Shown here: positions 1 to 6,394 of the stretch, in pieces
Layout of the letters: each line of letters begins with the position of its first letter
Numbering within the stretch: the first letter of the stretch is position 1
NCBI GenBank assembly: GCA_902782985.1
Contig: CACZPC010000200.1
Location: 1-6,771, forward strand
Direction: 5' to 3'
Length of the DNA: 6,771 nt
Source: Oscillospiraceae bacterium
GTDB lineage: Bacteria > Bacillota > Clostridia > Saccharofermentanales > Saccharofermentanaceae
Made by a program: the position numbers and the translations under genes
Notes under the pieces: generated by a model
Databases searched by the model: none
What the model was told of the DNA's origin: nothing
What the model saw: only the letters and a program-made list of their open reading frames with translations

Positions 1-1
1 A

Positions 2-895
2 GTCATCTGTATCCTTGTGGCGATCGGGTTTTATCTATGCAGGAAGGGCGTAGTGGATAATCTTACATCCAAGAAGATATCGACTATTGTAATGGATATC
101 TGTAATCCCGCTCTTATCTTGGCTTCGATCCTGTCCGGCAATATAACGGCAGACAGACATGACCTTCTGATATCCATCATACTCAGCGTGGGCTTTTACC
201 TGTTCCTGGTGGGACTGGGTTTTCTCATCCCGCGTATACTCGGTGTTGCTCCCGACAAGAGAAGATTCTATAACCTTATGACTGTCTATACCAATGTTGG
301 ATTTATCGGTATTCCGGTAGCAAGAGCGATACTACCCGAGAATGCGATCCTTAATGTCATCGTATGCAATGTTATGTACAGTCTTCTGTTCTATACACAC
401 GGCGTTACCATCTTAAGCGGCGGTAAGGAGAAGATGAATATCAGGAAGGTATTCAGTCCCGGAACTATAATGGCTGTTCTTGCTCTTGTTGTTTTCTGGT
501 TCGATATTAAGCTTCCGCCCGTTATGGCAAACAGCATTTCGTTTATCGGTAATGCGACTGTATTTCTTTCCATGACGCTTCTGGGGGCCGCTATCGCAAG
601 GTCGAATTTCATGGACGGACTTAAAGATCTTAAGATATGGATCTACATAGGTGTTCGAATGATCACGGTGCCTTTTGCAATGTTCTTTCTGCTTAGGGCA
701 TTAAGTGTCGATCCGGTAACGATACTTGCGCTCTGTCTCATGGCTTGCATGCCCGTTGGTAACCTGCCCCTAATCCAGGCAGAGAAGACAGGCGAAGATA
801 CCTCTGTCCTTTCTTCCGCCATTGCCGTATCCACGGCAGTATCTATCCTTACGATAACCGTTGCAATGTCCTTTTTCTCGTCTCTTATAGGCTGA
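2..895 (+). CDS. AEC (auxin efflux carrier) family transporter, 5'-truncated by window edge
   Basis: This is an integral membrane transporter of the AEC family, whose members export or exchange small organic anions; the substrate cannot be told here. The frame is open from base 2 (VICILVAIGFYLC...), so the GTG at 17 is probably internal and about 15-25 N-terminal residues lie outside the window. The visible 297 residues contain about ten hydrophobic segments. Family-typical features are an NPALIL stretch in the first complete helix, NVGFIGIPVA (around bases 291-320) with the helix-breaking Gly/Pro of the family, and a C-terminal MPVGNLPLIQAEKTGED segment. Full AEC proteins are about 300-320 residues, so only the start is missing. 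The 116-base gap before the next gene and the unrelated function suggest a separate transcript from the sensor operon. The family call is secure; the physiological role is unknown. Confidence 0.88.
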   Translation, partial: VICILVAIGFYLCRKGVVDNLTSKKISTIVMDICNPALILASILSGNITADRHDLLISIILSVGFYLFLVGLGFLIPRILGVAPDKRRFYNLMTVYTNVGFIGIPVARAILPENAILNVIVCNVMYSLLFYTHGVTILSGGKEKMNIRKVFSPGTIMAVLALVVFWFDIKLPPVMANSISFIGNATVFLSMTLLGAAIARSNFMDGLKDLKIWIYIGVRMITVPFAMFFLLRALSVDPVTILALCLMACMPVGNLPLIQAEKTGEDTSVLSSAIAVSTAVSILTITVAMSFFSSLIG

Positions 896-918
896 TATCG
901 TAAATTTTTGAACAAGTT

Positions 919-943
919 ACGGAGAATTAGTCTCGTGGTTTTT
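919..943 (+). terminator. Weak candidate intrinsic terminator after the AEC transporter
   Basis: AC-g-GAGA (919-925) pairs with TCTCGT (931-936) around the loop ATTAG, with G921 bulged. GG and a run of five T (939-943) follow. The stem is short (6 pairs) and partly A/T, so termination would be inefficient. It lies 23 bases after the transporter stop and before the next operon, which is where a terminator would be expected. No folding energy was computed. Confidence 0.3.
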
Positions 944-994
944 ATCAATGTCTTGTTGTACAATTGAGGGTAGGTTTTGCTTGGTTAGTACAAT
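936..994 (+). promoter_or_regulatory. Candidate promoter region of the sensor operon (weak)
   Basis: Two TACAAT boxes (959-964 and 989-994) match the sigma-A -10 consensus at 5 of 6 positions and lie exactly 30 bases apart. The first overlaps an 8-base palindrome, TTGTACAA (956-963). The second has TTGAGG (964-969) 19 bases upstream as a poor -35, but would leave only about a 10-base leader. The first would give a leader of about 40 bases but has no good -35. A promoter somewhere here is expected because the operon starts at 1012; the exact boxes are a guess. Confidence 0.25.
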
Positions 995-999
995 GTTTA

Positions 1000-1005
1000 A
1001 GAGGG
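1000..1005 (+). promoter_or_regulatory. Ribosome binding site that decides the GTG start at 1012
   Basis: AGAGGG lies 6 bases upstream of GTG 1012. The longer in-frame reading from TTG 964 has no such site and would put 16 extra residues before the Lys-rich segment that normally precedes a membrane anchor. GTG 1012 is therefore preferred. Confidence 0.6.
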
Positions 1006-1011
1006 CATTAC

Positions 1012-2055
1012 GTGGAAAAGAAGGCTAAGAGAAAGAAGCTGTTTCTGGGGATACTTTCAGTATTCACGATAATAATGCTTGCCTTAGCCGTAGTGGGACT
1101 TATTATATTCAATCTGCAGATAAATGCCTATGAAGCATCGGGGATAGATGCTTATCAGACTTATTCCAGGCTTTATGCCTTTATTCCGAATGATCCTGAC
1201 AGTACAGTGTCGGAGACTTTATATCAGGAACTTCGTGAATACGGTATCCTCAATGATTGTTATGTAGAGAAGATCGGCGACGACCTTGTTACCGACTATT
1301 CCAAGGAGGAGCTTATCTCCATTGCCATAAGGTCCAAGGTATCCGGGATAATACTTGAAGGCGACACATCCGAAGAGACAGCTGAACTTATAGCACAGGC
1401 AGACGCTTCGGGGATTCCCGTCGTAACGGTTATGACGGATGCTCCGGGTTCGCCCAGGTGCAGCTTTGTCGGTCTGAATAACTACAGTGCCGGTGTGGAG
1501 TATGGAGAGCTCGTACTTGATGCCGCTTCCTATCGTGATATCGACAGTGTAAGAGCACTTGTGCTTATGAGCTCGGGCGACAGTAATGAGAGCGTGCTTT
1601 ATACTGCCATCCAGGAGAAGATCCAGGGAAGCGGTATAGAGTTGTCTTCCGCAGTCATAGAGTCGGATTCAGCATTCAGTGCCGAGGAGATGGTCGTCGA
1701 TACTCTGGATGCCTGTTCTGAGCTTCCCGATATCATCATATGTCTCAGCGATATCAACACACGATGTGCATACCAGTATATCGTCGATAAGAACTGTGTA
1801 GGAGATATCTCGATCATCGGATACTACGATTCCGATACCGTGCTCGAAGGCATCGACAGAGGTGCCATAGATGCGACATTCAGCGTTGATACACATCAGG
1901 TGGCTATGTATTGTGTCGATGCTCTTAACGAATATATCGAGTACGGCTATGTGAGTATGTATTTCAGTACGGATTATGTCCTGATCGACAGATATAACGT
2001 TTCCCGTTATGTCGAGGAGAGAACATCTCAGGAGGCATCCGATGAGGAGGATTAA
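1012..2055 (+). CDS. Membrane-anchored periplasmic-binding-protein-like sensor (Peripla_BP_4/LacI-type fold)
   Basis: This 347-residue protein (GTG start) opens with a Lys/Arg-rich stretch (EKKAKRKK), then one hydrophobic helix (about residues 10-34) with no lipobox Cys. It should be anchored in the membrane with the rest outside. Residues about 53-310 read as a type I periplasmic-binding fold: SGIILEG at 111-117, ASGIPVVTV at 132-140, FVGLNNYSAGVEYGEL at 152-167, a second domain with ALVLMSSGDSNES at 182-194, IICLSDINTRCAYQ at 242-255 and ISIIGYYDSD at 266-275. It ends in an acidic tail. The usual sugar-contact motifs (ERW, YDR, QDAD, VYKP) are absent, so the ligand is unclear. It is the first gene of the kinase operon and overlaps the kinase start by 14 bases. 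The inferred role is a ligand-sensing partner of that kinase, like XylFII with LytS. A free nutrient scavenger is less likely because no permease genes follow it. Confidence 0.82.
   Translation: MEKKAKRKKLFLGILSVFTIIMLALAVVGLIIFNLQINAYEASGIDAYQTYSRLYAFIPNDPDSTVSETLYQELREYGILNDCYVEKIGDDLVTDYSKEELISIAIRSKVSGIILEGDTSEETAELIAQADASGIPVVTVMTDAPGSPRCSFVGLNNYSAGVEYGELVLDAASYRDIDSVRALVLMSSGDSNESVLYTAIQEKIQGSGIELSSAVIESDSAFSAEEMVVDTLDACSELPDIIICLSDINTRCAYQYIVDKNCVGDISIIGYYDSDTVLEGIDRGAIDATFSVDTHQVAMYCVDALNEYIEYGYVSMYFSTDYVLIDRYNVSRYVEERTSQEASDEED
2030..2035 (+). promoter_or_regulatory. Ribosome binding site that decides the kinase start at 2042
   Basis: A perfect AGGAGG lies 6 bases before ATG 2042, inside the end of the PBP sensor gene. 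The in-frame ATG at 2009 has no comparable site, so the 11 residues before 2042 are unlikely to be translated. Confidence 0.85.
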
Positions 2056-3535
2056 AAGCAGTTTCCGTCACCTTAAGATAAGATATAAGCTGGTGATCAT
2101 CTTCCTCGTGACGTCTTTTATAGCATTCGGGGTAAACCTCTTCGTATATCTCAATCTTAACAGGATGCTCGGCAGGATCGATATGGTCTACTCGACCAAT
2201 ATAAGTCTTAATAAGCTTTCTGATGATATATCGCAGATGCAGCTGGGACTTACAGGATATCTGGAGACTAAGGGGACCGACGATCTTGAGCTTTACTACA
2301 AGTATTCACAGGAGATCTCCATGGAGATCCAGGAATTGAATAATATGCCTACGGATAATGAGTTCAAGGAATGTGAGCGAAATATCCGTAAGATCGCCGA
2401 GAGTTATCTCTCCACTGCCGAGAATGCCGTCAGAGCCAAGCGAGGCAGAAATGTTCAGGCGTATACACAGTACTATAAGGAATGTGCCGAGATGTACGGC
2501 GTGCTCAATACTTATATATACAGCCTGAATAATGAGACTTTCCGCATCAATTCCGAAAGCTTTAATGCTCTGATCGGATCCCTTCGTTATTCCGAGGTGC
2601 TCTGTCTTTCCATCTTCGTCGTAGTATCCCTTATGAACGTGCTTCTGATCGTACTTCTGACCGGAACCATAACCAGACCGCTTACGAGCCTGTCGGATAA
2701 AGCCAATGAGATTTCACGCGGAAATCCCGAGAATGTAGAACCTCTTGAGATCCATACCGAGGATGAAGTAGGAAATGTGACGCGTGCATTCAATCAGATG
2801 CTGTCGAGTATCAAGATCTATATTGCCAGGATAAGGGAACAGATGGTCACCGAAAGTGCAATGAAGGAGAAGAGCCTTCTTATGGAGAATCACCTTAAGG
2901 ATGCTCAGCTTAAGTATCTTCAGGCGCAGATCAATCCGCATTTCCTGTTCAATACCTTAAATGCAGGTGCCCAGCTCGCCATGGTCGAGGGAGCTGAAAG
3001 AACCGGTGAATACATAAGCAATATGGCGGATTTCTTCCGCTATAACGTCAAGAAAGATAACGAACAGGTAAAGATATCAGAGGAGATAGAACTCGTAGAC
3101 AGCTATATCTACATCATGAACGTAAGGTATTCCGGCGAGATCAAGTTCCGCAAGGATATAGACGAGAGCCTTCTCGGAGTTGTCATGCCGAGCATGATAA
3201 TCCAGCCTATCGTAGAGAATTCCGTTAAGTACGGGATAATGGATCTTGAAGACAGAGATAAAGAGATCGATCTCCTTTTGTACCGCGAGGGCGATATGGC
3301 CTGTATCGAAGTGATCGATAACGGTTCAGGAATGGAAAGTGAAGTTATATCCCGGGTACTCGAGCGAAGGTCGAGTGATCCCGGAAATGACAATACGGAA
3401 GAGAAGAGCGTAGGTCTTGCAAATGTTCTCTCAAGACTTGATATATACTATGACGGAAAAGAAGAAGTCGATATCAGGAGCACATTGGGCGAGGGTACGA
3501 GCGTGATAATCAGAATACCTGTGGAGAAGGAATGA
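2042..3535 (+). CDS. YesM/LytS-type sensor histidine kinase (HisKA_7TM-less, HAMP, His_kinase, HATPase_c)
   Basis: This is a 497-residue membrane sensor kinase that phosphorylates the regulator encoded next to it. TM1 spans about 16-38. An extracellular region of about 145 residues (39-184) looks mainly helical, with no PAS or Cache-like beta pattern evident. TM2 spans about 185-208. A HAMP linker (about 209-262, starting TRPLTSL) and a short coiled coil (about 262-292) follow. The His_kinase motif QINPHFLFNTLN places the phospho-acceptor at His300. The ATPase domain shows the N box QPIVENSVKYG (Asn393), the G1 box DNGSGM (Asp426), the G2 box VGLANV (Gly458) and GEGT at 483-486, so all catalytic motifs are intact. 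The small helical sensor region suits docking of a ligand-binding protein rather than binding a sugar itself. The gene overlaps the upstream PBP gene by 14 bases and the regulator gene by 4 (ATGA). Confidence 0.93.
   Translation: MRRIKSSFRHLKIRYKLVIIFLVTSFIAFGVNLFVYLNLNRMLGRIDMVYSTNISLNKLSDDISQMQLGLTGYLETKGTDDLELYYKYSQEISMEIQELNNMPTDNEFKECERNIRKIAESYLSTAENAVRAKRGRNVQAYTQYYKECAEMYGVLNTYIYSLNNETFRINSESFNALIGSLRYSEVLCLSIFVVVSLMNVLLIVLLTGTITRPLTSLSDKANEISRGNPENVEPLEIHTEDEVGNVTRAFNQMLSSIKIYIARIREQMVTESAMKEKSLLMENHLKDAQLKYLQAQINPHFLFNTLNAGAQLAMVEGAERTGEYISNMADFFRYNVKKDNEQVKISEEIELVDSYIYIMNVRYSGEIKFRKDIDESLLGVVMPSMIIQPIVENSVKYGIMDLEDRDKEIDLLLYREGDMACIEVIDNGSGMESEVISRVLERRSSDPGNDNTEEKSVGLANVLSRLDIYYDGKEEVDIRSTLGEGTSVIIRIPVEKE
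3522..3531 (+). promoter_or_regulatory. Ribosome binding site serving two possible regulator starts
   Basis: GGAG (3522-3525) lies 6 bases before ATG 3532, and AAGGA (3527-3531) lies 6 bases before ATG 3538. Both starts are in the same frame. The family usually begins M-Y-K before the acidic pocket, which favours 3538; the ATGA overlap with the kinase stop favours 3532. Confidence 0.55.
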
Positions 3536-5133
3536 TCATGTATAAGATAATGCTTGCAGACGACGAAGGGATCGTTATCGATTCACTTAAATATATCATC
3601 GAAAAGAGCTTTCCCGGAGAATTTGAGATAAGATCGGCAAAAACCGGAAGAAGCGTTATCGAGCTGGCCGAGTCATTCCGTCCGGATATTGCCTTCATGG
3701 ATATACAGATGCCCGGCATCAACGGAATCGATGCCATGCGTGAGATAAAAAAGACTAATTCCAAGACGGTATTCATCGTCCTGTCGGCTTACGACAAATT
3801 CGACTATGCCAAGGAGGCGATCAACCTCGGCGTCCTGGAGTATGTGAACAAGCCTTTCGATAAGGAAAAGATAACGACAGTCCTTAAACGAGCAATGGCA
3901 GAGATCGATAAGGAAAGACAGCTTCGCAAGGAAGAACTTGATATCAAGGAGAGATTCGAGACCATTATCCCGATCATTGAGAACGGCCTTATCCAGAACC
4001 TGCTTTTCCATGAACATTTCCAGGAGGATATAGATAATTACATGTCGCTTCTGGGTATACACGAGAGATTCGGATATATGCTGGTTATCGTCAGCGGAAA
4101 GGAGCAGATCGGCAATTACATGAGAGGTGCCGTGTCTGCAAGTATCGCGACTCAGCAGAATTTTACCGATATAAGGCTCATGATCGAGGATTATTTTAAG
4201 GGCATCGTCGGCTCAGTTATGGGTAATAAGATCCCTGTCCTGATCCCCTATGACAAAGATGAACTTTCCTACAGCAAGCGTTCCGAGATAGTCGAGCAGG
4301 CCAGACAGTTAAGCCACAAGCTGGATGATCGCCTCGGTATCAGCTTCAGGATAGGCATAGGACGGGTACGCCCCATAAGTGCCATGGCAGATTCCTATAG
4401 TGAAGCCCTGGCCTGCCTTGTTAATTCCACCGAGCGTGTTGCTCATACGGAGGATGTAGGCGTCGGTTGCGAATATGAAGATAATTATCCCATGAAGGAT
4501 GAGAAAGAGCTCTTTGCGGCTATCGAAGCGGGCAATATAAACGAAGCCGAGATACGTGCAAGCAGGTTCTTTGACTGGATGATGAACAGCTCTGAAGGTT
4601 CCTTGTCCGACATTAGGCTGAAGGTCCTTGAGTTTGTACTCTGGGCTGAGCATCTGGCTTACGGTAAAGGCGGACACGTTTATAAGTTCAGAGGAAGAAG
4701 CGAATATCTTCCGGAGGTGTGCTCCATAGAGAGCATGGATTCTTTACGTCTGTGGTTCATCAAGCATATCGAAAGTGCGGTCGTCATGATCAATTCCGCT
4801 ACTCCCGACTCACAGGACGATGCCGTTATAAAGGCCAAGGATTACATCGATACGCACTTTGATCAGGATCTCTCTCTCGAGAGTATATCCAGACAGACTG
4901 ATATCAGCCCATATTATTTCAGTAAGCTGTTTAAGAATAAGACAGGTGTTACGTTCATTGATTATCTTACTAACCTGAGGATCGATAAAGCCAAGGAACT
5001 GCTTGCCGATCCCTCAAGATCCATGAAGGAGATCTGCAGCAGGGTAGGTTACAGCGATCCCAATTACTTTTCCAGGATCTTCAAGAAGGTAACGGGCAAG
5101 ACTCCGACGGAATACAAGGACGGACTTAAATAA
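3532..5133 (+). CDS. YesN-type response regulator, REC domain with C-terminal AraC helix-turn-helix
   Basis: This 533-residue cytoplasmic transcription regulator (531 if it starts at ATG 3538) is the phosphorelay partner of the upstream kinase. The REC domain (about 4-122) has the acidic pocket Asp10/Asp11, the phospho-acceptor Asp57 (FMDIQMPG), the switch Ser85 (VLSAY) and Lys107 (NKPF). A middle region (about 140-420) includes FRIGIGRVRP...SYSEALACL (272-296). This resembles the degenerate GGDEF-like module common in YesN and CdaR proteins, with no cyclase signature. The AraC-type double helix-turn-helix (about 431-530) shows LSLESISRQTDISPYYFSKLFK and SMKEICSRVGYSDPNYFSRIFKK, ending GKTPTEYK. 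All phosphorylation residues are present. Its likely target is the ChvE-type gene downstream and perhaps its own operon; this is inference. The stop codon shares one base with the start of the next gene. Confidence 0.94.
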   Translation: MIMYKIMLADDEGIVIDSLKYIIEKSFPGEFEIRSAKTGRSVIELAESFRPDIAFMDIQMPGINGIDAMREIKKTNSKTVFIVLSAYDKFDYAKEAINLGVLEYVNKPFDKEKITTVLKRAMAEIDKERQLRKEELDIKERFETIIPIIENGLIQNLLFHEHFQEDIDNYMSLLGIHERFGYMLVIVSGKEQIGNYMRGAVSASIATQQNFTDIRLMIEDYFKGIVGSVMGNKIPVLIPYDKDELSYSKRSEIVEQARQLSHKLDDRLGISFRIGIGRVRPISAMADSYSEALACLVNSTERVAHTEDVGVGCEYEDNYPMKDEKELFAAIEAGNINEAEIRASRFFDWMMNSSEGSLSDIRLKVLEFVLWAEHLAYGKGGHVYKFRGRSEYLPEVCSIESMDSLRLWFIKHIESAVVMINSATPDSQDDAVIKAKDYIDTHFDQDLSLESISRQTDISPYYFSKLFKNKTGVTFIDYLTNLRIDKAKELLADPSRSMKEICSRVGYSDPNYFSRIFKKVTGKTPTEYKDGLK

Positions 5134-6221
5134 TGAGCATCACGAAAAAGTTATCGGCTTCAGTTGCCGCAATAAGCTTCGCATTATCTTTCGTATCCTG
5201 CGGGAATGATCCCGTAAGTCAGAATACGTTCCCGTCACGGGCGGAGACTCCTCTTACCATAGGATTGAGCTTTGACTCTTATGTTATAGAGAGATGGACG
5301 AGAGACCGTGACATATTCTGCTCTACTGCCAATGACTTGGGAGCTGAAGTAAACGTTCAGTCCGCCAACGGTGAGATGGAAACTCAGATATCTCAGATAC
5401 AATACTTCATCGACCTTGAGGTGGATGCTATCGTTATCGTCACCATAGATGCGGACGAACTTCGGGATTCCATCAGGGCCGCTAAGGAAGCCGGCATTCC
5501 GGTCATATGCTATGACAGAATAGTACGAAATGCAGATGCTGATCTCTATATATCCTTTGATAATGAAGTAGTAGGTGCATACATGGCAGAAGCTATCTGC
5601 GATGAGATAGGCGACGGCGGTAATATCGTGGAGATAACAGGTCCCGAAAGCGACTATAACGTAGCCCAGGTAATGGACGGATTCGAGTCTGTATGTGAGG
5701 AACATGACGAGAATATCCTTATGAGCTATAACTGCGATAACTGGAGATCCGAACTTGCATATGACTTCGTGAATGACAACTTCGATGTGGTCGCAGATGC
5801 AGATATCATCATGTGCGGCAACGATGCTCTTGCAGGAGAGGCCGTACATGCTCTTGCCGAGAGAGGCCTTGCGGGACAGATTAAAGTAGTCGGTCAGGAT
5901 GCGGATCTTGAAGCTTGTCAGCGTATAGTGGAAGGAACGCAGCTCATGACTGTTTATAAGCCCGTGGAAAAGCTTGCAAAGATGGCAGCCGAGTATGCGG
6001 TCAAACTTGCGAACGGCGAAGAACTTGATTTGGAAACTACATTCAATGACGGCACATATGATATCCCTTATGTGGCGATCGAATCTGTCCCGGTCGATCA
6101 GGACAATATTGACGAGATCATCATAGACAGCGGCTTTCACCAGAGGGAGGACGTGTATATGAACGTGGACGGAGAGGGTAATGAGACGGACTCTGACGAG
6201 ACGTCCGAGGAAACCCGATAG
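5133..6221 (+). CDS. XylF/ChvE-like sugar-binding lipoprotein in the sensor operon
   Basis: This 362-residue exported sugar-binding protein has a signal peptide (KK, hydrophobic 7-20) ending SFVSC, which puts the lipidated Cys at 23. Phe at -3 makes the lipobox slightly atypical. The mature part closely follows D-xylose-binding XylF: ERWTRDRDIF at 53-62, VQSANG at 75-80, ETQISQI at 83-89, CYDR at 126-129, YISFDN at 139-144, NW at 203-204, CGNDA at 228-232, GQDAD at 254-258 and MTVYKP at 272-277. These motifs line the sugar pocket in XylF, so a pentose such as xylose is a likely ligand. After about 330 it carries an extra tail ending in an acidic DSDETSEETR. The start overlaps the regulator stop (TAATG), and the only Shine-Dalgarno-like AAGGA (5116-5120) is 12 bases away, so translation probably depends on coupling. 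No permease or ATPase gene follows directly, so it may serve the sensor or the adjacent transporter. Confidence 0.9.
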   Translation: MSITKKLSASVAAISFALSFVSCGNDPVSQNTFPSRAETPLTIGLSFDSYVIERWTRDRDIFCSTANDLGAEVNVQSANGEMETQISQIQYFIDLEVDAIVIVTIDADELRDSIRAAKEAGIPVICYDRIVRNADADLYISFDNEVVGAYMAEAICDEIGDGGNIVEITGPESDYNVAQVMDGFESVCEEHDENILMSYNCDNWRSELAYDFVNDNFDVVADADIIMCGNDALAGEAVHALAERGLAGQIKVVGQDADLEACQRIVEGTQLMTVYKPVEKLAKMAAEYAVKLANGEELDLETTFNDGTYDIPYVAIESVPVDQDNIDEIIIDSGFHQREDVYMNVDGEGNETDSDETSEETR

Positions 6222-6280
6222 CACAAATCTGAAAAATTAACATGCTTTTAGCAAAGATGTGCTAACGGTGTGAGATGACA

Positions 6281-6308
6281 TTTTCATGTTAGTTAAAATT
6301 TCTAGAAT
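6281..6308 (+). promoter_or_regulatory. Candidate promoter of the ChvE-type gene
   Basis: TTTTCA (6281-6286, 4 of 6 to TTGACA) and TAGAAT (6303-6308, 5 of 6 to TATAAT) are separated by 16 bases. This would give a leader of about 80 bases. The poor -35 fits a promoter that needs an activator. TATAAG at 6325-6330 is an alternative -10 with no good -35. Confidence 0.3.
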
Positions 6309-6349
6309 CTCGATATGAAAGTCCTATAAGCCTAATGGTAATTTGTAAG

Positions 6350-6364
6350 TGGTGATAAACACCA
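6350..6364 (+). repeat. Perfect 5-bp inverted repeat in the ChvE leader
   Basis: TGGTG-ATAAA-CACCA is a perfect short hairpin 16 bases upstream of the AGGAGG at 6381. It could be an mRNA 5' stabilising stem or an operator half-site pair; the sequence alone does not decide. It is too short to call a riboswitch. Confidence 0.4.
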
Positions 6365-6380
6365 GACATAATTATCAATT

Positions 6381-6386
6381 AGGAGG
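6381..6386 (+). promoter_or_regulatory. Strong ribosome binding site of the ChvE-type gene
   Basis: A perfect AGGAGG lies 8 bases before ATG 6395. It contrasts with the poorly spaced site of the related lipoprotein gene at 5133 and points to high translation. Confidence 0.85.
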
Positions 6387-6394
6387 TATTTCGG

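Larger units (their letters stand above)
6222..6394 (+). promoter_or_regulatory. Regulatory intergenic region with several inverted repeats before the ChvE-type gene
   Basis: This AT-rich gap separates the sensor operon from the transporter operon. It contains TTAGCA/TGCTAA (6248-6253/6260-6265, loop of 6), TAACATG/CATGTTA (6238-6244/6285-6291), a short imperfect hairpin around ACATTTTCATGT (6278-6289), and TGGTG/CACCA (6350-6354/6360-6364, loop ATAAA). None is followed by a T-run, so they do not look like terminators. The first three lie just upstream of the candidate promoter, where an AraC-type activator would bind. The last lies in the expected leader, 16 bases before the ribosome binding site. 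I recognise no riboswitch. Confidence 0.5.

Noticed and set aside
643..963. 106-codon open frame on the - strand near the transporter end
   Set aside because: It is mostly antisense to the AEC transporter and shows no domain. Its upstream end falls in the promoter region of the sensor operon.
964..1011. Upstream TTG start for the PBP sensor
   Set aside because: It has no ribosome binding site and adds 16 residues ahead of a typical Lys-rich membrane-anchor start; GTG 1012 has AGAGGG at good spacing.
2009..2041. Upstream ATG start for the kinase
   Set aside because: It has no Shine-Dalgarno site, while ATG 2042 has a perfect AGGAGG 6 bases away.
3673..4677. Two open frames on the - strand (3673-4062 and 4309-4677)
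   Set aside because: Both are antisense shadows of the response regulator gene, with no recognisable domain.
5235..6224. 329-codon open frame on the - strand
   Set aside because: It lies wholly antisense to the clearly recognisable XylF-like gene. Its translation has no recognisable family motifs and is rich in Cys/His/Tyr/Ile, as expected from reverse reading of Asp/Glu/Ala-rich codons. No ribosome binding site or neighbouring gene supports it.
6248..6265. TTAGCA/TGCTAA hairpin as a terminator of the sensor operon
   Set aside because: The stem is AT-rich and followed by CGGTGTGAG rather than a T-run, so it is better viewed as a possible operator. Read-through into the ChvE-type gene remains possible.
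6222..6394. Riboswitch or small RNA in the ChvE leader
   Set aside because: Only short isolated hairpins are visible and no conserved riboswitch core is recognised.
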